A stretch of 7,543 nucleotides of DNA from Candidatus Sigynarchaeota archaeon (GTDB taxonomy: Archaea; Asgardarchaeota; Jordarchaeia; Jordarchaeales; Jordarchaeaceae). The translations under genes were made by a program, and so were the position numbers. A model generated the notes under the pieces. It had not been told where the DNA came from, searched no databases, and worked only from the letters and a program-made list of their open reading frames with translations. Below, in pieces: positions 1 to 7,100 of this stretch. How positions within the stretch are numbered: the first letter of the stretch is position 1; each line of letters opens with the position of its first letter. The stretch is taken from contig JAUQYY010000218.1 in NCBI GenBank assembly GCA_030587505.1, positions 1 to 7,543 on the forward strand, in the 5' to 3' direction.

Positions 1-1
1 G

Positions 2-1750
2 AACCTCATGAGTATAGAGCAACTGCTCTCGGGCAACATCACGCTAAACATAAGCGAAACATACCTGCTTGACAACTTCATAGCCAGAAACGTTTTCATC
101 GGAACCCCACCAAGCTGTACCATACTCTTCCCAACATCAGTACCCAACAGGCCATTCAAGCTCAACTTCCCACTCGACTTTTCATACACGAATCTGACCA
201 TAGTGAGCACTCACACACTGGAAAACGTTCAAGTCGCATACTCGGGCAACGCCACCCAACTCTTCAACGAGACACCCAGAATAGTAACCCGGGAATGCTA
301 CGCAACCATCCTGATATCCTTCAACACCACGTATTTTCCACGTCCAGGCCACTACATGGGCGTAATCGCGGTCACGGCGGGCGGAGAATCCCTAGGGAAC
401 GTAACCATCAATTTCAACCTGAGCTATCCGGAGGGCAGACTTTTCTTCGACGGTATACACAACAAAATAGGCCTAGAGAGCTGGGGAGAACGCCTGGACA
501 GCGTATACAGCGGATACTTCCAATTCGCCCAAGAGCTGTTTAACCAGGGAACCGACATAGACGAGATCCCCTTCCTCACCAAGTACAACCGCACCATACT
601 CTCATTCTACGACGGCATAGGAATAGTCGACCCCGAAAAAGTCTTCACCACACAGGAAATCACAATGCTCCAGGGTCTCCTCGAAAACGGGATGGGTGTT
701 CTCATCTGCGTGGAACCCGAAAACGAGTGCAACTGGACAGCGGTTAACCTGATAACACAACCATACGGGATAACCGTCGACTCCAGCGACACAGGAACAG
801 CAACAGTCACCGCGGCAAACATGAACCAGTCACACCCGGTCACTAGGAACCTGAACAGCATAGAGCTGGATTCATTCGCAATCCTAGACGTTAACACAAC
901 CAAGGGAGCGGTTATCCTCGCAAACACTTCCGACGGAAAAATCGTAATGGCCGCAGCCAGGGCCGGCTACGGGAGACTCCTCGTCATAGGCGATTCATCG
1001 ATTTTCGACAGCGGACACATAAACCTATCGGACAACGCTCAGCTCGCGGTGAACGCCGTCAACTGGCTTCTCGAAAACAGACTCGTACTTAACATTAAAC
1101 TATTCCTTCCTAACCCTGACGGAACATTACGCATTGGAGAGAACCTGTACGCTGAGGTACACGTCACCGACTCGCAGGGAAACGACATCCCCTGCAACAT
1201 CACACTTCTGGCGATCTTCATACTGCCCAACGGCACCTTCTTCCCACTACCCGCGTTTCAAACAAACCAGCTAAGCTGGTACGTTGCGCTCTTCTTCACA
1301 TACTTCACCAACCAGACAGGGGACTACACTATGATCCTCTACGCTGACGCCGAAAACTACACCACGACACACTACGTTTACAACTTCAAGGTGGAACCAG
1401 AAAAACCCTCGCTTCCACCCCTGTTCTACTTCCCACAACAATCAAGGGAATACGCGATCTTCGGATTCGCATTCATGGGAGCAATAACCCTGATAGTCAC
1501 CGCCGCGTACCTACTGGAGAGGAGACGCATCCGCAAGAGGATCCTAGTACCAGAACTCAGCAGAGAACTCAGAAACACCGTGAGAAACACGGTGAACGAG
1601 GTTAGAGCGGTGCTCAAAGAGGTGGACATGGAGCTCTCAAGAAAGGACATCGACGATTTCGACAGGATAAGAATAATCAGCGAAAAACTCGGAAGACTCA
1701 GAAAAGCGCTAGACAAGGCGAAAAGCACCGCGGAACGCGTAGGCGAATAA
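2..1750 (+). CDS. C-terminal part of a membrane-anchored surface protein, probably an S8 (site-1-protease-like) peptidase; 5' end outside window
   Basis: The frame is open to the left edge. The first Met (base 8) has no ribosome site before it, no signal peptide follows, and glycosylation sequons start at residue 10, so I treat it as 5'-partial. Numbering from that Met: residues 1-140 are a beta-rich region. Residues 144-357 are a Rossmann-like, GATase1-like domain, opening with RLFFDGIHN and closing with GRLLVIGDSSIFDSGH and a NAVNWLLEN helix. Residues 358-465 are an Ig/macroglobulin-like sandwich, 482-503 a membrane helix, then RRRIRKR and a charged coiled-coil tail (515-580). Eighteen N-X-S/T sequons lie before the helix and none after, so the N-terminal part should be outside the cell. 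From memory, human MBTPS1 has a similar order after its protease domain (a DQYHN segment, then GGRIVLYGDSNCLDDSH, then a C-terminal helix). No subtilisin Asp/His/Ser motifs are present here, so proteolysis is inferred. A non-protease GldG/DUF4350-like surface protein is the alternative. Codons strongly favour AAC, ATA, ATC and TTC, unlike the minus-strand genes. Confidence 0.88.
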   Translation, partial: NLMSIEQLLSGNITLNISETYLLDNFIARNVFIGTPPSCTILFPTSVPNRPFKLNFPLDFSYTNLTIVSTHTLENVQVAYSGNATQLFNETPRIVTRECYATILISFNTTYFPRPGHYMGVIAVTAGGESLGNVTINFNLSYPEGRLFFDGIHNKIGLESWGERLDSVYSGYFQFAQELFNQGTDIDEIPFLTKYNRTILSFYDGIGIVDPEKVFTTQEITMLQGLLENGMGVLICVEPENECNWTAVNLITQPYGITVDSSDTGTATVTAANMNQSHPVTRNLNSIELDSFAILDVNTTKGAVILANTSDGKIVMAAARAGYGRLLVIGDSSIFDSGHINLSDNAQLAVNAVNWLLENRLVLNIKLFLPNPDGTLRIGENLYAEVHVTDSQGNDIPCNITLLAIFILPNGTFFPLPAFQTNQLSWYVALFFTYFTNQTGDYTMILYADAENYTTTHYVYNFKVEPEKPSLPPLFYFPQQSREYAIFGFAFMGAITLIVTAAYLLERRRIRKRILVPELSRELRNTVRNTVNEVRAVLKEVDMELSRKDIDDFDRIRIISEKLGRLRKALDKAKSTAERVGE

Positions 1751-1766
1751 AAGGAGCCTCTCTCCT
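1748..1766 (-). terminator. hairpin plus T-run, possible terminator of the second longin gene
   Basis: Read on the minus strand, AGGAG, a five-base loop and CTCCT form a 5-bp stem followed directly by TTTTATT. It lies about 60 bases past the stop codon of the minus-strand longin gene at 1824 and touches the stop codon of the convergent plus-strand gene. The stem is short, so it may matter less than the T-run itself, which can be enough for archaeal termination. Confidence 0.35.
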
Positions 1767-1805
1767 CCCTCCTATTATTCTCTCCCCTACTTACCTGTCT
1801 TTTTG
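1757..1805 (+). terminator. pyrimidine-rich tract ending in T5, possible terminator of the plus-strand gene
   Basis: The bases just after the plus-strand stop codon are almost all C and T and end in a run of five T (1801-1805), inside the short convergent gap. Archaeal polymerase can terminate on T-rich non-template tracts without a hairpin. No strong stem precedes the T-run on this strand, so the assignment rests on composition and position only. Confidence 0.3.
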
Positions 1806-1823
1806 AAAGAGTTAGCCGAACCT

Positions 1824-2282
1824 TCAGCCAAGAAGCTTCTCCCTGTGTTGCTGCAACTTTCGGACTAACTCCTTAACAGCGGCGGATACCCTCGTTTCTT
1901 CGAAAATTATTTTATCCAAGTCGTTTTCAAAATTTTTATAGACTGAAATGTCTCCGTCCCAGTTTTTGACTTTTTCGAGATACTTTCTTAGGAATGCAAC
2001 CTTAATCTCCCAGAGCTTTTCAAAGGCCTCTTGCTCATCGTCGTCCCTATCCACACACACGGAGAAGATTAACTCGTTTGATGAAATGCAAACGAACTTT
2101 TTCCTGCCCATTATTATTGATTCTACCCTGTCCTCCCCCAGCTTAGTGACGAACTGGGTGGCCGCGCTCAAAAACCCCGAAACTAGGTTCTCATCTAGGT
2201 GAACACTTCGGTACTCTTTGTGGAATATGCAAACACCGCTTTTCAGGAGAATCCACACATTGTGTAATACCAATTTTCCCAC
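1824..2282 (-). CDS. longin-like small protein (second copy)
   Basis: This is a 152-residue protein with the alternating pattern of a longin fold. It has a beta hairpin (LHNVWILLKSGVCIFHKEY, residues 6-24), a helix (about 29-47), two strands (about 53-77, containing MGRKKFVCIS and ELIFSVCVD), then a long helical C-terminal half (about 82-150). It aligns without large gaps to the longin-like protein at 3644-4066; shared positions include the H-x-x-W-I of strand 1, G-x-CIF of strand 2, an SA pair in helix 1 and a V/L-D strand 4. No signal peptide or membrane helix is visible, so it should be cytoplasmic. The start is GTG at 2282 with no clear ribosome site; a TTG at 2273 would begin the protein at LVLHNVW and match the other longin better. 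It follows a TPR gene on the same strand after 129 bases and may have its own promoter. Longins in eukaryotes occur in adaptor, SNARE and TRAPP subunits and GTPase regulators; the partner here is inferred to be the TPR protein. Confidence 0.85.
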   Translation of the reverse strand: MGKLVLHNVWILLKSGVCIFHKEYRSVHLDENLVSGFLSAATQFVTKLGEDRVESIIMGRKKFVCISSNELIFSVCVDRDDDEQEAFEKLWEIKVAFLRKYLEKVKNWDGDISVYKNFENDLDKIIFEETRVSAAVKELVRKLQQHREKLLG

Positions 2283-2411
2283 TCACATTGGGGTTGAATT
2301 TTCTTTTTTCTTTAACTTTATCTACAATAAACTATTATTAAAATGTTGCTATACTACAAAATTAGTACTTCATTGCAAATTTTGCAACACAATTTGAGAA
2401 ATTATTAAATT
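2283..2411 (-). promoter_or_regulatory. AT-rich gap with nested inverted repeats; terminator of the TPR gene and/or promoter of the longin gene
   Basis: On the minus strand, TGTTGC (2389-2384) pairs with GCAACA (2349-2344). Nested inside, TACTA (2367-2363) pairs with TAGTA (2356-2352) around a six-base loop. The distal arm is followed by TTTTAATAA, as in a terminator. A separate 15-base palindrome, TTGCAAATTTTGCAA, occupies 2373-2387 and could be an operator. Downstream, TTTATTG-like AT-rich DNA could serve as a TATA element for the longin gene, but no convincing BRE/TATA pair stands out. Confidence 0.35.
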
Positions 2412-3236
2412 CTATATGTTATTTTTTAACTCGTCCACCAGTTTCCTAATCCTCCTCCGTGAAGATTTCGGCAAGTCCCACAGCATATTCTCCACCCTCT
2501 TTATGTAGTCCTCCGCCGTTTCCTTAAGATTCTCCTCCACGTAAACTTGAACCGCTTTAAGGTAGTTATCCGCAGCCTTCACAGGCTCCTCCCTCTCCTC
2601 AAACACCTCCGCCATGCAAACCAGCGTGTCAGCGTAGCTGACCCTATCATTCATCCTCTCAAACTTTTTGAGAGCCTTTTTGTAGTACTCCAAAGCCTTA
2701 TCCAAATCTTCAAGATCTAGTTGAGCGTTCCCCAAATCCAGGAGGACGCTTGCCTCCCCCTCCTCGTTTTTGAGTTTCTTGTACTCTTTCAACGCCTCAT
2801 TCAGAAGTTCTACTCCCCTCTCGGTTTGCTCTCCCTCGAGGTAGGCTAATCCCAAGGCGTAGGTTGTGTCCGCGACGTACTCCGGCGTTTTCTGCTTCTT
2901 ATAAATTTGGAGCGCCCTCTCCCCGTTTTCTATCGCCGCCTCATACTCCCCGAGGTTTGAGAGAGCGATGCAAAGATTGTAAGTGGAGTCCGCTATCCCC
3001 GATTCATCTCCAAGCTTCTCATAGTTCTCCAGAGCCTTCCTAAAGAGTTCGGCGGCCTTCTCGTGTCGGCCAATCCTCGTGAGTATCAACCCTTTCTCTA
3101 TGTAGATCTGAGAAGCCAACTCAATTTTCCCAGCCTTTTCGGCTTCTCTCTCTATCTGGGTGTAAATCTCCAACGCTTCTTCCAGCTTGTCTTCCTCTTC
3201 CAGCATCCTGGCCTTTTGAATAAGCTCCTCAGTCAT
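2412..3236 (-). CDS. TPR protein with six 40-residue repeats
   Basis: This 274-residue cytoplasmic protein is almost wholly tetratricopeptide repeats. The repeats fall on an exact 40-residue grid: 1-37 (first one short), 38-77, 78-117, 118-157, 158-197 and 198-237. Each has a helix A with the A-x-x-L/Y-x-x-G-x-x pattern and a helix B ending in A-L-x-x-Y/F-x-K. Examples are EKAAELFRKALENYEKLGD and LDKALEYYKKALKKFERMND. A basic helical cap (KSSRRRIRKLVDEL, about 255-268) closes the protein. The 40-residue period, longer than the canonical 34, is typical of LGN/kinesin-light-chain-type TPRs (TPR_12), which bind peptides or small folded partners. No catalytic domain, signal peptide or membrane helix is visible. 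The ATG start is supported by a GGAGGAG site. It is followed on the same strand by a longin-like gene, repeating the TPR-longin order seen upstream, so a scaffold or adaptor role with that longin is the best inference. Confidence 0.92.
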   Translation of the reverse strand: MTEELIQKARMLEEEDKLEEALEIYTQIEREAEKAGKIELASQIYIEKGLILTRIGRHEKAAELFRKALENYEKLGDESGIADSTYNLCIALSNLGEYEAAIENGERALQIYKKQKTPEYVADTTYALGLAYLEGEQTERGVELLNEALKEYKKLKNEEGEASVLLDLGNAQLDLEDLDKALEYYKKALKKFERMNDRVSYADTLVCMAEVFEEREEPVKAADNYLKAVQVYVEENLKETAEDYIKRVENMLWDLPKSSRRRIRKLVDELKNNI

Positions 3237-3242
3237 TAGACA

Positions 3243-3249
3243 CTCCTCC
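3243..3249 (-). promoter_or_regulatory. strong Shine-Dalgarno site of the 274-residue TPR gene
   Basis: The minus strand reads GGAGGAG, with its last base six bases before the ATG at 3236. It fixes that start and shows that this genome uses Shine-Dalgarno initiation. Confidence 0.75.
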
Positions 3250-3267
3250 GTATCTCTCCTTGCCTAC

Positions 3268-3281
3268 GGTTAAATTAAACC
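3268..3281 (-). promoter_or_regulatory. candidate TATA-like element of the 274-residue TPR gene
   Basis: The minus strand reads GGTTTAATTTAACC, an AT core in a near-palindrome. It lies about 32-45 bases before the ATG, which would place transcription start just before the Shine-Dalgarno site. It could equally be an operator. The call rests on composition and distance only. Confidence 0.3.
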
Positions 3282-3359
3282 ATACAACGGACTCCCAAAT
3301 TAGCAGATCTCTTAACCTCGTCAGATCGACACGTGGAAACCTTTACCTGTTTTCTGGCT

Positions 3360-3386
3360 AGTCACCTTTTATCTTTTTAGGTGATT
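3360..3386. repeat. inverted repeat TCACCT / AGGTGA
   Basis: TCACCT (3362-3367) and AGGTGA (3379-3384) are perfect inverted arms around an 11-base T-rich loop. An A-T pair and a G-T wobble extend them to eight pairs. On the plus strand the loop is TTTATCTTTTT. It sits 25 bases beyond the stop codon of the tiny open frame on the minus strand, so it could be a hairpin terminator or an operator for the downstream TPR gene. Confidence 0.4.
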
Positions 3387-3410
3387 TTCGCTCCTTAGCG
3401 CTTAAACGAG

Positions 3411-3524
3411 TTAACAGTCAAACTCCTTTCTAAAATTTTCGTGATAGTATTCCATATATTCTTTTTTATCCAAAAATGAGTAGTGATCGTTCTGTTCTAG
3501 TATAAATTCTCTCTTCCCGCTCAA
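3411..3524 (-). CDS. possible 37-residue protein or 3' remnant of a decayed gene
   Basis: On the minus strand a frame open from 3566 ends at TAA 3411-3413. Counting from a TTG at 3524 it gives 37 residues, including GKREFILEQNDHYSF and EYMEYYHENFRKEFDC. The composition is protein-like: charged, with Tyr, Phe and Glu spaced as in an amphipathic helix, and no low-complexity runs from the AT-rich DNA. No ATG lies at a sensible place; the TTG has a weak AAAGGT about nine bases upstream. The open frame extends another 14 codons before the TTG, which would fit a truncated older gene. I do not recognise the family. AT-rich DNA can produce such frames by chance, so this stays a low-confidence call. 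Confidence 0.22.
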   Translation of the reverse strand: MSGKREFILEQNDHYSFLDKKEYMEYYHENFRKEFDC

Positions 3525-3643
3525 AATTGTGAAACCTTTACGAGGCTGCGCTTGAAGAATGAGACCTTACCTTGAACCTTTACAGGCTCAAATCTCTTTA
3601 ATGTGATGCGGTAGCTTCAGGCTGGGAATCTTCGGGGATTGTT

Positions 3644-4066
3644 TTACACGAGGTCTCTTTCGAGTGATCTAAGCTTATCGTCTAGGTCTTCTATTTCCTT
3701 TTTGCGTTCGTATTCTCTAATTATTTCATCTGCTTCTCGGGCGAAGTTTTCGAATTTCTCCTTGTCTGTGATTTCTGTTAATGGTTGTTTGAGTTCCGAC
3801 CAGAACTTTACCTCTAGGCTGTCCAGGGTTTCAGAGACTTCGTCCTCCTTGTCTGTGGCTAGGACGAAGATTATGTCTCTGGACATTTTGTATCTGAATA
3901 GCACGTTCTCTAGGGTTATGGAGCTCACGGACTCTTCGGAGATGCTGTCTGCAAAGGTGTGAATGGCCGATAGCAAACTCGAGATGTCCGGAGCGGCCTT
4001 AGTGTCGAAGGGCCTCTCAAAAATGCATTCTCCCGTTTTTTTAATTATCCACAAGCCGTGAATCAT
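3644..4066 (-). CDS. longin-like small protein, resembling adaptor mu/sigma N-termini (first copy)
   Basis: This 140-residue cytoplasmic protein opens directly with a strand-turn-strand, MIHGLWIIKKTGECIFERPF. That pattern matches the start of clathrin-adaptor medium chains (as I recall, MIGGLFIYNHKGEVL) and of archaeal longin proteins. The rest follows the longin order: helix 1 about 27-44, strand 3 about 48-58 (SSITLENVLFRY), strand 4 about 62-70 (RDIIFVLAT), helix 2 about 76-92. A long charged helix follows (about 100-137, rich in E, K, R and D), likely a coiled coil. No membrane segment or signal is present. The ATG is preceded by GAGGGTGA. The gene begins 51 bases after the stop codon of the 1076-residue TPR/Ig gene, so the two are probably co-transcribed and the proteins probably interact. 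A roadblock fold is the main alternative, but the N-terminal hairpin starting at residue 1 favours longin. Confidence 0.88.
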   Translation of the reverse strand: MIHGLWIIKKTGECIFERPFDTKAAPDISSLLSAIHTFADSISEESVSSITLENVLFRYKMSRDIIFVLATDKEDEVSETLDSLEVKFWSELKQPLTEITDKEKFENFAREADEIIREYERKKEIEDLDDKLRSLERDLV

Positions 4067-4072
4067 TCTATT

Positions 4073-4080
4073 TCACCCTC
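4073..4080 (-). promoter_or_regulatory. Shine-Dalgarno site of the first longin gene
   Basis: The minus strand reads GAGGGTGA, ending six bases before the ATG at 4066 and nearly complementary to the archaeal 16S tail (ATCACCTCC). It supports this start and independent translation after the 51-base spacer. Confidence 0.65.
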
Positions 4081-4117
4081 TCCTCAACTCAAAGGCGTTC
4101 ACACCCTCTAATGTTGT

Positions 4118-7100
4118 TTATTCGCTCACCATAATCGGAATGTTGAGCCTGAAAAATTTTTTGTTCTTTTTCTCGTCTCTGTAGATTAGGGTCGGCTGGT
4201 AATTAAACAGTCCTGGTTTGGTTGGCTTAATTTTTATAGTCAACTTTTCCGTTTGCCCTTTCTCCAGCGTTTTTCCCTCCAGAGACATAGAGGATTTTCC
4301 AACATAAAGTTGAGAAACGGCCTCGCTCTTAATCTCGAAGTCGGGGGGAGTAATGTTCTCTATTTCTTCGAGGGTTGCGGCTTCTGCGCCAACGTTGGAA
4401 ATCTCAAAGTCTACGGTTATCTCTTCGCCTGTCTGGAAAACGCTGTGAGCTATCGGATTCACCACACGAAGAATGACGAAAGCGTTTTCGAAGGCTTCCC
4501 TCGGAATGGAGAGAGTGAAGCCTTCCATTCCTTCGAGCTGGGTGCTCCCCACCAAACTCAGGTACTCGTGCAGGACTTGTTCTCTTTTTATTCTTTCCAG
4601 CTCAAAGGCAGCCTTCTCCTTCATGTAGATGTGGCCTGATTTTTGGAAGTTGTCAATGGCGTTGGTGAGGCTTATCTCAATCATCCTGTAATAACTCATT
4701 CTCGCCTCGTCAACCCCTTCCAGCTTCAACTTTCTGCTGTATCTGACTCCGTCCAGGTAATTCTTCATCGCCTCCAGGTAGTCGACGTAGTTGCTTAGCC
4801 CTGCTTCCTGGAAAAATTTCTGCGACCTCTCAAAGTACGTTGTGGCGTTTATGTACTCCTTCATTGGATCCGCTTCCGCCTCCATGCACCTGACAAGATT
4901 CTCTACGCCGTAGCAAAGGTCCGAGTAGCCCTTCGATATGTTTTTCATTCTCTCGTTGGTAAACAGAACCGAGCTTTCTTGGAACAGTTTTGCAGCGGCT
5001 TGGTAGGTCTCCAAGGCGTTGTCTATCTGCGTCCTCTCAAACTCTAAGAGGGCCTTTACGAAGAGAATCATCGCATTAACGTCCTCTGAACTAATAGATG
5101 CTTCTGCTGGCAGCGCTTCCATTTTTTCTATCGCCGCATTGAAGTGAACAATCGCAGCCTCGTGTTTACCTTCTCTACCCGCGAGTAGACCTCTCTCTAT
5201 TCTTTCCTTTGCTTCGGCGAGGTCGGCAAATATTCTAGCCAAATTGACTAGGGTTGATGTCTCTAAACCAACTTTGAGCTGGGAAGTGCTCTGACGGAAC
5301 ATTTGGGCTGCTGAGCTGAAGAGCTGTGCGGCTCTTTCTCCCACCCTACCCATACTCATTGATTCTGCCTCTAACAGTCTAACCTTTGCTTCGTAAAATT
5401 TGGCTTCATGCTCGTATATCTTGGGGAAAAGTGGGAGAGCCTTCTCGTAATACTTCCTAGCGGTTTCCCAATCCTCCCTCTCCTTCTCTTTTGCCAATTC
5501 AATGTTGTGCATCGCTCTTGCATACTTCGCTTGGTCTTTGAGAGTGGGGTGTTCCAGTGCGGCTTTTTCGTATTTCTTTGAGGCTTCAAGATAATAATCT
5601 GAAGCCATTTTGTAGTTTCCCTTCCTGTCATCGAGTTCTGCCAGTCTGCACAAGCACTGGGCGGATGACTCCAACCAGTCAACGTTTGTGTACAGTTTTG
5701 ATGCATCGGCGAAGGAGCTCTTAGCCTTTCTGTAATAATCCTCATTGCCGGATAACTGCCACAAGTCTTCGTATATCTGGCCGAGCAGGTAAGAGACCTT
5801 CGCGGCTCTCAGATCCTCTTCCTGAGACTTGTACTGTTCTATCGCCTTCTCGGCGAAGCTCTCCACCCTTTCTAATACTTCGATTTTCTCCTGGTCGCTG
5901 GTCCCCACTTTGGAGAGAAGGTAACCCGCCTTGACCGTGATTTCGAAGGCTGGGTTTCCCTCACTAATCTTTCCGAAATACTCAACCGCTCTCTCCCCAT
6001 ACCTGAAGGCCCGTGAACGGAGATCTACGATTTTTTCCATCTCTTCCGCTGTTATTTCCCTACCCTCGCCTATAATGGATGTTGTCAGAACGTATTTAGC
6101 CATACTCTCGTACAGTTTTCCCAAGAATTTCAAATCGTTTGGCAACTTCTTAACATACTCTAGCGCTTCGCGTCCGAATGAAGCGCCCTCCCTCAAAATC
6201 TCTCTTTTGAGCACCTCACTCTTAATAAACCCGGAGTAGTCCGCTATCACTCCCGGTATCTCCGCGAGCACATTCGCGGTTATCCAGATATCCTCCCGAA
6301 TCTTGGAATGTCTAAGACACTTCTTGAAACCCTCGTACGCGGCTTTCAGAAGTTCCTCATGCTTGCCTCTAACCGGGATTATCTCCACCAATTCTCTACT
6401 AGCCTTCGCGGAGATGAAGTAGGTTTCAGCAATCAGATTCTGCTCCTTATTTTTCGTGAAGCTGGACAGTGCCTGGTCAGAAATTTTTAGAGCTTCCTGT
6501 AAGAGACGAATCCTTTCACCAATCTTCTTAATGAAAGTGGCCTGGTGGAAATCGGCGCGGGATAAATTGAGGGCGGCCACCCCCTCGCAGAAAGCTAATC
6601 CCTCCTCCTGTGTTTTTGCCTCGTCGTCACGAATATTTGACAGCATTTTCCTTTTTATTTCGTCGGGTTCCTTCGATTCCAAAACTCTCGCAATTTTCGC
6701 TTTGTTAACCAAACTCGGGAGACAGAGTGAGGGTCTCTCCTTGTTCGCATCTTCTAGGAGTCTTTCAGCGTTGTTAAAGTTAATAATCGCACTGGTTAGG
6801 ATTCCTTCCCTCTTTTCCAAGTCGAGATACATGTAGTTTTGCAGTTTTATCATACCCAACCAAAACTCAACTATTCCCGCCTTTTCCAATTCTTCATATT
6901 TTTGATAAATCTCGGAGCACTTTTCCAACCCCTCAATAACGTCAAAAAACCTGCTCTTTCTTTTCGTCAAATCCTGCTCTTCTAACAGGTCTGCGAGGCT
7001 TGAAAGCATTAGGGAGCTATCAATAATCGCTCCCCTAATATCGGGTTTGATGTCCTCTACCTCGAGTTTGATGTGAATTTTTCTGGTTGATTCCCAGTAG

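Larger units (their letters stand above)
3237..3643. other. 407-base gap between the two TPR-longin pairs
   Basis: No full-size gene is visible. The gap holds the leader and probable promoter of the TPR gene (3237-3300) and a small hairpin at 3360-3386. It also holds a tiny minus-strand open frame (3411-3566), described separately. AACCTTTAC occurs at 3338, 3533 and 3575 on the plus strand, the first two preceded by GA. CTTTAC followed by A or GA and then GGCT occurs at 3536 and 3578. AT content rises in 3420-3530. The size and content suggest that the second TPR-longin pair is transcribed from its own promoter rather than as a continuation of the first. Confidence 0.6.

Noticed and set aside
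1426..1728. A 100-codon minus-strand open frame over the tail of the surface protein
   Set aside because: It is a Ser/Leu-rich antisense shadow of the basic coiled-coil tail and would overlap the convergent gene's well supported 3' end.
3531..3589. AACCTTTAC repeats as a CRISPR array
   Set aside because: The words are only about 10 bases, irregularly spaced and partly degenerate, with no spacer-length periodicity and no cas genes in the window.
3639..3962. A plus-strand open frame opposite the first longin gene
   Set aside because: It is antisense to a protein with a recognisable fold and a good ribosome site; its Ser-rich translation is the complement of acidic and basic codons.
4253..4639. 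A 128-codon plus-strand open frame opposite the Ig-like end of the giant TPR gene
   Set aside because: It is antisense to a well supported domain, has no ribosome site and reads as a mirror of the coding strand.
5371..5745. A 124-codon minus-strand open frame overlapping the giant TPR gene
   Set aside because: It lies wholly inside a long, clearly helical-repeat coding sequence on the same strand in another frame, and its translation shows no fold-like pattern.
6456..6836. A 126-codon plus-strand open frame rich in Ser and Leu
   Set aside because: This is the usual antisense shadow of a Glu/Lys/Arg-rich helical protein and has no independent start signal or domain.
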